A stretch of 64,000 nt of DNA, taken from the NCBI GenBank assembly GCA_963668595.1, contig OY764876.1:1054001-1118000 (forward strand). The letters are read 5' to 3'. Under the pieces are notes generated by a model, which made no database searches, was not told where the DNA came from, and saw only the letters and a program-made list of their open reading frames with translations. This stretch comes from GWE2-42-39 sp963668595. GTDB taxonomy: Bacteria; Bacteroidota; Bacteroidia; Bacteroidales; Prolixibacteraceae. Within the stretch, counting starts at the first letter, position 1, and the number at the start of each line of letters is the position of its first letter. Shown here one piece after another: positions 7,695 through 15,655 of this stretch. The position numbers and the translations under genes were made by a program.

Positions 7695-9020
7695 TTAGAG
7701 GTAGTTATTAATCAGCTGTTCCAGTTTTTCCTGTTTGCCACTGATTAATTTTGGTTCACCAACTTGTTGTGCAATTGAGCGCAAATCTTCGATCGATAAT
7801 TTGCCGTTTTCAAATTCAGCACCTTTACCCGAATCAAACGAAGCATAGCGTTCTTTTCTCATTTTCAGGTAATCCGAATCAGTTAAAATCCGATCAGCAA
7901 TTAATAATGAACGGGCAAATGTGTCCATTCCTGAAACATGAGCGATGAAAATATCTTCCAAATCGGTTGAATTACGGCGGGTTTTTGCATCAAAATTGAT
8001 TCCTCCGTGAGTAAATCCTCCGGCCTGAATAATTTCGAGCATGGCCTCTGTGGTTTCGTAAATATTTGTCGGGAACTCGTCGGTATCCCAGCCATTCTGA
8101 TAATCGCCTTTGTTAGCATCAATTGATCCCAGCATTCCTGCATCAGCAGCCATGCGCAGTTCGTGTGCAAAAGTATGGCCGGCAAGCGTAGCATGGTTTA
8201 CTTCAATATTCATTTTGAAATCGTCAGACAAACCATTTTTAGCAAGGAACCCAAGTACTGTTTGTGTATCGAAATCGTACTGATGTTTGGATGGCTCCAT
8301 CGGTTTTGGTTCGATGAAAAAGCTACCCGCGAAACCTTGTTTGCGTCCATAGTCGCGAGCCATGCGGAGGAATTGTCCCATGTGTTCAAGTTCGCGTTTG
8401 GTGCAGGTATTGTGCAGACTCATGTAGCCTTCACGTCCTCCCCAGAACACGTAGCCTGTGCCACCCAATTCAATGGTTGCATCAATGGCATTCTTTACCT
8501 GAACTGCTGCATTGGCCAATACATTGAAATCAGGATTGGTTGATGCACCGTTCATGTAACGAGGATTTGAAAATACATTGGCAGTTCCCCAAAGCAGCTT
8601 CACGCCTGATGCTTCCTGTTTGGCTTTGATGAAGTCAATCATCTGAGTCATGCGTTTTTCAATCTCGAAAACTGAACCATCGCCAACCACATCGGTATCG
8701 TGGAAACAATAATATGGAATACCCATTTTGGTAATGAATTCGAATGCTGCATCCATCTTTGCTTTGGCTGCATCCATTGCATCAGCACTTCCAGTCCATG
8801 GAAATACTTTGGTTCCCGGACCAAAAGGATCGCCACCTTCTCCGCAGAAGGTATGCCAGTATGCCACTGCAAAACGAAGGTATTCTTTCATGGTTTTACC
8901 GCCCACTACACGATTTTCATCGTACCATTTGAATGCAAGCGGATTTTTCGATTCCGGGCCTTCGTAGTTGATTTTGCCAATACCCGGAAAATACTCTTTG
9001 TCTCCTTTTAAAATTGTCAT
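7695..9020 (-). CDS. xylA: Xylose isomerase
   Basis: 441 residues, the length of class II xylose isomerases. Motifs: YCFHDTDVVGDG with the catalytic His, TGYVFWGGREGYMSLHNT, FFIEPKPMEPSKHQYDFD (metal ligand Glu), NHATLAGHTFAHE and GSIDANKGD. It interconverts D-xylose and D-xylulose with divalent metals in the cytoplasm. It starts 17 bases after the xylB stop and is co-transcribed with it; the chosen start (MTILKGDKEYFPGIGKI) is typical for Bacteroidota enzymes. Confidence 0.97.
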   Translation of the reverse strand: MTILKGDKEYFPGIGKINYEGPESKNPLAFKWYDENRVVGGKTMKEYLRFAVAYWHTFCGEGGDPFGPGTKVFPWTGSADAMDAAKAKMDAAFEFITKMGIPYYCFHDTDVVGDGSVFEIEKRMTQMIDFIKAKQEASGVKLLWGTANVFSNPRYMNGASTNPDFNVLANAAVQVKNAIDATIELGGTGYVFWGGREGYMSLHNTCTKRELEHMGQFLRMARDYGRKQGFAGSFFIEPKPMEPSKHQYDFDTQTVLGFLAKNGLSDDFKMNIEVNHATLAGHTFAHELRMAADAGMLGSIDANKGDYQNGWDTDEFPTNIYETTEAMLEIIQAGGFTHGGINFDAKTRRNSTDLEDIFIAHVSGMDTFARSLLIADRILTDSDYLKMRKERYASFDSGKGAEFENGKLSIEDLRSIAQQVGEPKLISGKQEKLEQLINNYL

Positions 9021-9037
9021 CTTATTTCAGTTATGAT

Positions 9038-10522
9038 TTATATAATTTTTGAAAGTTCATTCTTCCAGTTTTCGTATGCTGCTTCATACGCAGGGCGATT
9101 TTTCTGATCTGGTTCAATAACTTCCAGTTTTTTCAGATTATCAAACGCTTCCAAAGGCGAAGAGTAATATCCCGATCCAATTCCTGCTCCCCGTGCAGCT
9201 CCAATTGAGCCATCTGTATTGTATAATTCAATGGTTGCTCCGGTTAGTCCGGCCAGAGTTTCTCTGAATATCGGACTCAGGAACATATTGGCTTTTCCGG
9301 CACGAATTACTTTGGCATCAATTCCTATCGACTGCATTATATCCATTCCGTATTTGAATGAAAATACAATTCCTTCCTGTGCCGCACGGAATAAATGTGC
9401 TTGTTGATGTATGTTGAAATTTAATCCGGCCATGCTTGCTCCCGGATTTTTATTTTCGAGCACACGCTCAGATCCATTGCCAAAGGGGAGAATACTCAAG
9501 CCATCAGAACCAATTGCAATACTTGCTGCAAGCTGATTCATCGCTTCATAGGAAAGATTTTCTCCGCCTGTTTGCTTTTTAATCCATGCATTCAGAATCC
9601 CGGTGCCATTAATGCAAAGCAGCACACCCAAACGATTTGCCTGCTCCGAATGATTTACGTGTGCAAATGTGTTCACACGCGAAAGCGGATCGTATTTGAT
9701 TTCGTCGCTCACACCATAAACAACACCCGAAGTACCTGCTGTTGTGGCTATTTCTCCTGGATTCAGAACATTCAGCGAAAGAGCATTGTTGGGTTGGTCG
9801 CCTGCCCTGTAACTGATTTTTATTCCTTTTACCAGCCCCAACTCTTTGGCTGCAAGCTCTGTTAATTCGCCCTGTACAGAGAATGTTGGGACTATTTCAG
9901 GCACAAAACTTTCATCAAAACCATACTGGTGAAGAAGCAGCTTTGCCGTTTTATTTTCTTTGAAATTCCACAGAATGCCTTCTGAAAGCCCACTGGCTGT
10001 AGTTTTTATTTCTCCGGTTAAACGCATAGCAATATAATCACCGGGTAGCATGAATTTATGGATACGCGCAAAAATATCTGGTTCATTGTCTTTTACCCAT
10101 TTCAACTTCGATGCAGTGAAATTTCCGGGTGAATTCAGTAAATTTTCGAGACATTGCTGCCTGCCTATTGCGCTGAAAGCCTGATCGCCAATGCTGGTTG
10201 CCCGACTGTCGCACCAAATAATTGAAGGACGAAGAACTTGCTGGTTTTTATCAACTAAAACCAATCCATGCATTTGATATGAGATGCCAATGGCATGAAT
10301 TGCAGACGGTTCTATTGCCGAATTCTGCATTACTTCAGCCAACGCAAGTTTAAGATTTTCCCACCAACTATTCGGATCTTGTTCTGCCCATCCGGATTGT
10401 TGTGCAATAATTTTCATTTCTGTTTTCGGAAAGAATGAAGAGGCAACGCAACTTCCGTTTTCTCCATCTACAAGCGAAACTTTTACTGATGATGAGCCAA
10501 TGTCAAATCCTAATAAGTACAT
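9038..10522 (-). CDS. xylB: Xylulokinase (FGGY family)
   Basis: 494 residues. The FGGY kinase fold is shown by YLLGFDIGSSSVKVSLVD at the N-terminus, the domain-joining segment AIGISYQMHGLVLVD, GDQPNNALSLNVL, the ATP-site TTAGTSGVVYG, and RAGKANMFLSPIFRETLAG near the C-terminus. It phosphorylates D-xylulose to xylulose-5-phosphate for the pentose phosphate pathway. First gene of the xylBAE transcript; a full promoter and a candidate XylR operator lie in the 115 bases upstream. Confidence 0.95.
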   Translation of the reverse strand: MYLLGFDIGSSSVKVSLVDGENGSCVASSFFPKTEMKIIAQQSGWAEQDPNSWWENLKLALAEVMQNSAIEPSAIHAIGISYQMHGLVLVDKNQQVLRPSIIWCDSRATSIGDQAFSAIGRQQCLENLLNSPGNFTASKLKWVKDNEPDIFARIHKFMLPGDYIAMRLTGEIKTTASGLSEGILWNFKENKTAKLLLHQYGFDESFVPEIVPTFSVQGELTELAAKELGLVKGIKISYRAGDQPNNALSLNVLNPGEIATTAGTSGVVYGVSDEIKYDPLSRVNTFAHVNHSEQANRLGVLLCINGTGILNAWIKKQTGGENLSYEAMNQLAASIAIGSDGLSILPFGNGSERVLENKNPGASMAGLNFNIHQQAHLFRAAQEGIVFSFKYGMDIMQSIGIDAKVIRAGKANMFLSPIFRETLAGLTGATIELYNTDGSIGAARGAGIGSGYYSSPLEAFDNLKKLEVIEPDQKNRPAYEAAYENWKNELSKII

Positions 10523-10559
10523 GTTAGTCTGAATGTTATTTGAGAAATAGTATTAATCC

Positions 10560-10575
10560 GTTCTGTTCTGGTATG
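10560..10575. promoter_or_regulatory. Candidate XylR operator, copy 1 (xylB promoter)
   Basis: GTTCTGTTCTGGTATG is repeated exactly at 11647-11662. This copy falls at the expected transcription start of xylBAE, just downstream of the -7 box, a position suited to repression. Two tandem GTTCT units are visible inside it. Confidence 0.6.
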
Positions 10576-10580
10576 CTTGA

Positions 10581-10611
10581 CAAAAATAAGAGAGTTATGA
10601 TCGGATGCAAA
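10581..10611 (-). promoter_or_regulatory. xylBAE promoter
   Basis: On the minus strand TTTG (10611-10608) is followed after 19 bases by TATTTTTG (10588-10581), matching the Bacteroidota -33/-7 consensus. The predicted start is near 10574, with about 50 bases of leader to xylB. Confidence 0.65.
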
Positions 10612-10637
10612 CGAAAAAGAAATGTTTTTTAGCAGGT

Positions 10638-11633
10638 TTAAAGTGAATTCCTGATTTTCAGCCGAGTAGGGACACAAAAATGCATTTTTTCTCCGGTTGA
10701 AACAAATTCTGCTGCCTTTTGCCCCATCAGCTCAAAGTCGGTTGACAGGACAGTGATGCCATTTTTGACGTATTTTTTCATCGGTGTTTCATTGTAGGAA
10801 ATAATTCCCACATCTTTTCCCGGAATAAGTTGACGTTGTTCACACTGATCGAGAACTTTGGCCAGTGTGCGGTCACTTACCAGCAAATACAACTCACCTC
10901 GCTGCACATTCAGTTTGCGGCTGTCTTTCAGAATTTCGTGCAACATATTGAAATCTTTTGCGAACTTTTCAATATACGCTATCGACTCATGCGGGTGATA
11001 GGTAAATTCGGGATAGAGGTAAATTAACTTCTCATATTTCGATATTCTGTCGATATTTTCAGCCAAACAATCGTAAACGGGTTGACCGAAATCCTGGTAA
11101 ACCATTGAGGGTGCATCCCCCGAATTTATTTTCCAGTCGATAATTAATAGTTTCTGAGAGGGAATCGTAGCAATAATTTCTTTCACTTTTGGGTGATCGA
11201 AATTCATAATGATGTATTTGGTGTATTTACCGATGCTTTCGAGAATGATTTTCTCAAACAAATCGATATTGTAATGATGAAAGTGCAAATCAACTCCAAC
11301 ATTTGAGGGAAGATTTTCAAGGAAAGAACCGTACAACACTTCTTTGTAGGCTTTAAACGTGTCGAGAAACAAAAATACTTTGGTTGTTGCCTGAGCAATA
11401 AAATAGCCACGATTCGGAACCGATTCAATTACTCCTCGATTTTTCAGTTCAGCATAAGCTTTAAAAACGGTATCGCGCGAAAGTGAATTTTCGCGACATA
11501 CCTGGTTCACTGAGGGTAAAATATCTCCTTCTTTTAACTGATTCTGACTAATTGCATCAGTAACACAATCAATTAATTGCTGAAATTTCAGCGTAGTAGA
11601 AGTTGGATTAATCGTGAATTTAAAATCGTTCAT
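10638..11633 (-). CDS. xylR: GntR-family regulator with sugar-binding domain, probable xylose regulator
   Basis: 331 residues from the ATG at 11633, chosen over the longer frame start at 11717 because MNDFKFTINPTSTTLKFQQL is the normal beginning of this group. Residues about 10-75 form a GntR winged helix (LKEGDILPSVNQVCRENSLS, DTVFKAYAELKNRGVIESVP, NRGYFIA); the remainder is a LacI-like periplasmic-binding-protein fold (DVGIISYNETPMKKYV). It lies upstream of xylBAE on the same strand. A 16-bp sequence repeated before both xylR and xylB suggests autoregulation and control of the operon. The effector, probably xylose, is inferred from context. Confidence 0.88.
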   Translation of the reverse strand: MNDFKFTINPTSTTLKFQQLIDCVTDAISQNQLKEGDILPSVNQVCRENSLSRDTVFKAYAELKNRGVIESVPNRGYFIAQATTKVFLFLDTFKAYKEVLYGSFLENLPSNVGVDLHFHHYNIDLFEKIILESIGKYTKYIIMNFDHPKVKEIIATIPSQKLLIIDWKINSGDAPSMVYQDFGQPVYDCLAENIDRISKYEKLIYLYPEFTYHPHESIAYIEKFAKDFNMLHEILKDSRKLNVQRGELYLLVSDRTLAKVLDQCEQRQLIPGKDVGIISYNETPMKKYVKNGITVLSTDFELMGQKAAEFVSTGEKMHFCVPTRLKIRNSL

Positions 11634-11646
11634 CGTATAAAAATGT

Positions 11647-11662
11647 GTTCTGTTCTGGTATG
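11647..11662. promoter_or_regulatory. Candidate XylR operator, copy 2 (xylR leader)
   Basis: Exact copy of GTTCTGTTCTGGTATG, 13 bases upstream of the xylR start. The neighbouring GTATGTAAACATAC (11658-11671) is a perfect 14-bp palindrome overlapping its end; on the minus strand it contains a weak -7-like TATGTTTA. Confidence 0.55.
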
Positions 11663-11755
11663 TAAACATACAAACTTTTTGTTGGTTTGAAAACGACATT
11701 GTCCGACTTTCATTCAATATATAAACAATACGAAGTTTTTTCTGTTTTCAATTCG

Positions 11756-11763
11756 TACTTTTG
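11756..11763 (+). promoter_or_regulatory. -7 box for pyrC
   Basis: TACTTTTG fits TAnnTTTG, 26 bases before the pyrC ATG. A minus-strand TATATTTG (11783-11776) faces it from the other side and could serve xylR, so the two would start within a few bases of each other. Confidence 0.5.
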
Positions 11764-11789
11764 ATTTCGGAACTTCAAATATAGAACAC

Positions 11790-13130
11790 ATGAAGACGCT
11801 AATTAAAAATGCAATAATTATAAACGAAGGCCTTAGTAGGGTAGGACATGTGCTGGTTGATGGCGCGTTTATTTCGAAAATTTATACGGGAACACTTTCA
11901 GCAGAACAGGAATCCGGATGCCAAATTATTGATGCCAGCGGAAAATATCTGATTCCGGGGGTAATTGATGATCAGGTGCATTTTCGTGAACCAGGTTTGA
12001 CTCACAAAGGCGAAATTGCAACGGAATCGCGTGCTGCTGTTGCCGGAGGAGTAACTTCGTATATGGAAATGCCCAATACCAATCCACAAACCGTGACACA
12101 GGAATTGCTGGAAGCAAAATATGCACGGGCAGCAGAAGTGTCTCCGGCCAACTTCTCGTTTTATATGGGGGCAACCAACGATAATCTTGCTGAAGTGTTA
12201 AAGACAGATTCTTCGATGGTATGTGGTATCAAGGTTTTTATGGGTTCATCAACCGGAAATATGCTGGTAGATGACGAAAAGATACTGAGCGATTTATTTA
12301 AAAATGCACCGACTCTCGTAGCCACACATTGCGAAGACGAAGCAACAATTCGTGAAAACATCGAAATTGCCCGCCATCGTTACGGCGAAAACGTTCCGGT
12401 ATCGCGTCATGCGCATATTCGCAGCGCCGAGGCATGTTTTCGTTCGTCATCAAAAGCGGTGGAACTTGCTGCCCGTTTCGGAACACGCTTACATGTATTG
12501 CATCTTTCATCGGAGCAGGAGATGAGCCTTTTTTCAGCAGGAAACGTAAAAAATAAATCGATTACAGCTGAAGTTTGTGTGCACCATTTGTGGTTCGATG
12601 AAAAAGACTATCTGACATACGGCAACCGAATAAAATGGAATCCATCAATTAAAACACAAAAAGACAAAGAGGCTCTTTGGGAAGCACTATTAAGCGATAA
12701 AATTGATGTTATTGCAACCGATCATGCACCACACACTCTCGATGAAAAATCGAATACGTATTTCAAAGCCCCATCCGGAGGTCCGCTGGTGCAGCATTCG
12801 TTGGTTGCAATGTTAGAAATGAGTAGGAAAGGGTTCATTTCTCCTGAAAAAGTAGTTCAGAAAATGTGTCATGCACCAGCAGATTTGTTTCGCATTGATC
12901 GCCGCGGATATATTCGGGAAGGCTATTTTGCTGATTTAGTATTGATTGATCCCGCATCATCCTGGATTGTTTCTCCGGAAAATATTTTGTACAAATGTGG
13001 ATGGTCGCCATTTGAAGGAACTGAATTCTCGCATCAGCTTACACACACGTTTGTAAACGGAAAATTGGTGTTTAGCTTAAATAATCAAATTGAAAATAGT
13101 AGTGGGATGCGCCTGAACTTCCACGTATAA
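11790..13130 (+). CDS. pyrC: Dihydroorotase
   Basis: 446 residues of the amidohydrolase fold. Motifs: IDDQVHFREPGLTHKGEI, MPNTNPQT, GIKVFMGSSTGNML (the Lys is the candidate carboxylated bridge), ATHCEDEATI, LHVLHLSS and ATDHAPHT. It closes carbamoyl-aspartate to dihydroorotate in pyrimidine synthesis. In the usual metal motif HxH the first His is Gln here (QVH). I recall the same substitution in Bacteroidales dihydroorotases, so it looks lineage-typical rather than a defect. Monocistronic between xylR (divergent) and a terminator. Confidence 0.93.
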   Translation: MKTLIKNAIIINEGLSRVGHVLVDGAFISKIYTGTLSAEQESGCQIIDASGKYLIPGVIDDQVHFREPGLTHKGEIATESRAAVAGGVTSYMEMPNTNPQTVTQELLEAKYARAAEVSPANFSFYMGATNDNLAEVLKTDSSMVCGIKVFMGSSTGNMLVDDEKILSDLFKNAPTLVATHCEDEATIRENIEIARHRYGENVPVSRHAHIRSAEACFRSSSKAVELAARFGTRLHVLHLSSEQEMSLFSAGNVKNKSITAEVCVHHLWFDEKDYLTYGNRIKWNPSIKTQKDKEALWEALLSDKIDVIATDHAPHTLDEKSNTYFKAPSGGPLVQHSLVAMLEMSRKGFISPEKVVQKMCHAPADLFRIDRRGYIREGYFADLVLIDPASSWIVSPENILYKCGWSPFEGTEFSHQLTHTFVNGKLVFSLNNQIENSSGMRLNFHV

Positions 13131-13134
13131 TTCA

Positions 13135-13172
13135 AAAAAAATCCCGGTCTGTATGAAGATCGGGATTTTTTA
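13135..13172. terminator. Intrinsic terminator after pyrC
   Basis: ATCCCGGTC (13141-13149) pairs with GATCGGGAT (13158-13166) with one wobble; A-rich and T6 flanks make it usable from both convergent genes. Confidence 0.75.
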
Positions 13173-13193
13173 TATCAGTAAAGAAATAGTTTT

Positions 13194-13943
13194 TTAATCA
13201 CGTCGGGCCGCCCAGTTGATTGCTCCGGCAATATGCTGACGAACATTTTCATCGTCAAACGATTCTGGAGTATGCCCGAATACGGTATAGAACGAGCGGC
13301 TTCCATCATATTCATGATACCAAATGATTGGATGGTCTCCCATTTTCCAGTCGTTATTTGGTGATTTTTTTATTGAGCTCTCATCCAGACGGGCAAGTAC
13401 ATGCACTCTGCCACGTGGATTTTCAGTAAATGAATACCATTCGTCGTAAGTAGTGTATGTTTTCATATTCCAGAAGGCAACCATTGCCGGATGATCGTAA
13501 TCTTCAAAAATTACAGTGCCTTCTTGTGCCGGCGGATGAATTTTAAAATATGCTCCGGTTAGCCCACCATACCAGGGCCAGTCGTACTCGCAATCGGTTG
13601 CAGCATGAATTCCAACAAAACCTTTCCCTGTTTTAATAAAACGCTCAAACGCTTTTTGCTGTTTATCGTCAAAAACATTTTTCGTAGGATTGAGAAAAAC
13701 AACAACATCAAAAAGGCTGAGAAATTCGTAGGTGAATAATTCTGCATTTTCAGTTGCAGTCATAACCCAGTTCTCGCATTGACTCAGCTCACTGATCATT
13801 TTTATTCCGTTGGAAATAGAATTATGACGGAATCCATCAGTTTTCGAAAAAACCAAAACTTTTACCGGTGCTTTTTTCTGATCCTGTGCATTTACTGCGA
13901 TGCAAAAAAGCAGAATTAAAAATGTGAATGTCAGCTTTTTCAT
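13194..13943 (-). CDS. ThuA-domain protein, secreted
   Basis: 249 residues with a signal peptide (MKKLTFTFLILLFCIAVNA). The ThuA-like fold (class I glutamine-amidotransferase-like) is shown by VKVLVFSKTDGFRHNSI, DVVVFLNPTKNVF, GFVGIHAATDCEYDWPWYG and HPIIWYHEYDGSRSFYTVFGH. ThuA domains accompany sugar oxidoreductases and 3-keto-sugar metabolism in many Bacteroidota, but no enzyme activity is firmly assigned. Here it stands alone between pyrC and the decarboxylase operon; the matching oxidoreductases of this window lie 46 kb away. Confidence 0.85.
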   Translation of the reverse strand: MKKLTFTFLILLFCIAVNAQDQKKAPVKVLVFSKTDGFRHNSISNGIKMISELSQCENWVMTATENAELFTYEFLSLFDVVVFLNPTKNVFDDKQQKAFERFIKTGKGFVGIHAATDCEYDWPWYGGLTGAYFKIHPPAQEGTVIFEDYDHPAMVAFWNMKTYTTYDEWYSFTENPRGRVHVLARLDESSIKKSPNNDWKMGDHPIIWYHEYDGSRSFYTVFGHTPESFDDENVRQHIAGAINWAARRD

Positions 13944-13984
13944 GAGACGCTTCTATCGTTTGATTTAGGAAAGCAATAATACAA

Positions 13985-14022
13985 AAAAGAGGTTCTCAAT
14001 CAATGTTGAAAACCTCTTTTAT
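13985..14022. terminator. Intrinsic terminator of the mmd operon
   Basis: AAAAGAGGTTCTCAA pairs with TTGAAAACCTCTTTT (one mismatch), immediately downstream of mmdB on the minus strand, with an A-run on the left giving the U-tract. Confidence 0.75.
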
Positions 14023-14041
14023 TTTATTTGTTTACAAAAAA

Positions 14042-15196
14042 TTACATCAGGAAGCTAAGCAGGATACCGGCAGCAACTGCTGAACCGATTACACCAGCTA
14101 CGTTAGGTCCCATTGCATGCATCAACAAGTGGTTTGTTTTGTCGTATTCCAATCCAACTACCTGCGAAACGCGGGCACTGTCGGGTACTGCAGAAACACC
14201 TGCATTTCCGATCAGAGGATTGATTTTGTGACCTTCTTTCAAGAAGAGGTTCAAAATTTTAACAAAAGTAACTCCGGCAGTAGTTGCAATAACAAATGAG
14301 AATGCTCCAAGAATAAAAATACCTACCGATTTAAAAGTCAGGAAGGTAGTTGCCTGAGTAGAAGCACCTACTGTTAAACCGATCAGAATGGTTACAACAT
14401 CGATCATCGGACCTTTAGCTGTATCAGCCAAACGTTTAGTAACTCCACTTTCTTTTAGTAGGTTTCCGAAGAAAAGCATACCTAAAAGTGGAAGACCACT
14501 AGGAACGATGAACGTTGTAAGTAACATCCCTGCAATAGCGAAAATGATTTTTTCCTGTTTTGAAACAGCACGTGGAGGTTTCATCCGAATCAAACGCTCT
14601 CTGCTATTTGTCAGCAATTTCATAATTGGAGGCTGAATCACAGGAACCAATGCCATATAAGAGTATGCCGAAATAGCAATTGCTCCCATCAGGTCTGGTG
14701 CCAGTTTCGATGACAAGAAGATCGCAGTAGGACCATCAGCTCCACCAATTATACCAATTGCACCTGCTTCTGTTGGGCTGAATCCCAAAGCTAAAGCAAT
14801 ACAGTATGCACCAAAAATACCAAACTGAGCAGCTGCTCCAATTAAGATCAATCTAGGATTTGAAATTAATGCTGAAAAGTCCGTCATTGCTCCAATTCCT
14901 AAGAAAATAAGAGGAGGATAAATGCCCTGTAGTACCCCAAAATACAGATAGTTAAGCACACTACCTGTTTCGTAAACCCCGATTTTAAATCCGGGTGCAA
15001 AGGCTACGTTACCAACCAAAATTCCAAAGCCAATCGGAACCAACAACATGGGCTCAAATTCTTTTGCAATGGCCAGATAAATAAAAATCAGACCAATGCA
15101 GATCATGATAAGGTGACCCACTGTCAGGTTTGCAAAAGCAGTAAATTGAAGGAATTGGCCGATATGCTCGCCTATAAATTCAAGAAAGTGCCCCAT
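14042..15196 (-). CDS. mmdB: Sodium-translocating decarboxylase beta subunit (methylmalonyl-CoA decarboxylase)
   Basis: 384 residues, a polytopic membrane protein of the OadB/MmdB/GcdB family with about 9-11 helices. Family segments are GAIGIIGGADGPTAIFLSSK, GNAGVSAVPDSARV and HAMGPNVAGVIGSAVAAG; the Asp of GGADGPT is in the conserved Na+-translocation region. It releases CO2 from carboxybiotin and drives Na+ out of the cell. Last gene of mce-mmdA-mmdD-mmdC-mmdB, three bases after mmdC. An oxaloacetate or glutaconyl-CoA decarboxylase is the alternative, but the linked epimerase favours methylmalonyl-CoA. Confidence 0.93.
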   Translation of the reverse strand: MGHFLEFIGEHIGQFLQFTAFANLTVGHLIMICIGLIFIYLAIAKEFEPMLLVPIGFGILVGNVAFAPGFKIGVYETGSVLNYLYFGVLQGIYPPLIFLGIGAMTDFSALISNPRLILIGAAAQFGIFGAYCIALALGFSPTEAGAIGIIGGADGPTAIFLSSKLAPDLMGAIAISAYSYMALVPVIQPPIMKLLTNSRERLIRMKPPRAVSKQEKIIFAIAGMLLTTFIVPSGLPLLGMLFFGNLLKESGVTKRLADTAKGPMIDVVTILIGLTVGASTQATTFLTFKSVGIFILGAFSFVIATTAGVTFVKILNLFLKEGHKINPLIGNAGVSAVPDSARVSQVVGLEYDKTNHLLMHAMGPNVAGVIGSAVAAGILLSFLM

Positions 15197-15199
15197 GTC

Positions 15200-15643
15200 T
15201 TATTCTCCTATTATAATTAACACATCGCCTTCCATTACTGCATCGCCTTTTTGTTTCAGGATAGATACAACTTTTCCGGCTTTGTCTGCTTCAATGTTGT
15301 TTTCCATTTTCATAGCTTCCAGCATGAGCAGTTTTTGTCCCATTTTTACAGCGTCTCCCTCACGTACAAAAACGTCGAGAATAACACCTGGTAGAGGTGA
15401 TTTGATGCTGCCTGCACCTTTCGGAGTTGATGGGCTGCTTGTTTTAGCCACAGAAGGATGACTGTCAGTTGAAGGAACTGCCGCAGGACGAACCAGTTTC
15501 GGAGTTTTTGTAGTTTTAATTTCTTTATCAACTTCTACTTTGTATGAAGTGCCGTTGATTTCAATTTCGACAATATTCTCTTCAACGTTGAGAATTTCAG
15601 TGTCGTATTGATTGCCGTTTATCGTAAATTTAAATTTTTTCAT
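15200..15643 (-). CDS. mmdC: Biotin carrier subunit of the sodium-pump decarboxylase
   Basis: 147 residues. The C-terminal biotinyl domain carries LMLEAMKMENNI, whose central Lys is biotinylated. Before it comes a flexible Ala/Pro/Ser-rich linker (RPAAVPSTDSHPSVAKTSSP); the N-terminal 45 residues are a small beta module (FKFTINGNQYDTEIL). It shuttles carboxyl groups from the carboxyltransferase (mmdA) to the membrane subunit (mmdB). Located between them, with gaps of 3 and 12 bases. Confidence 0.92.
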   Translation of the reverse strand: MKKFKFTINGNQYDTEILNVEENIVEIEINGTSYKVEVDKEIKTTKTPKLVRPAAVPSTDSHPSVAKTSSPSTPKGAGSIKSPLPGVILDVFVREGDAVKMGQKLLMLEAMKMENNIEADKAGKVVSILKQKGDAVMEGDVLIIIGE

Positions 15644-15655
15644 TGGTCGAAATAA

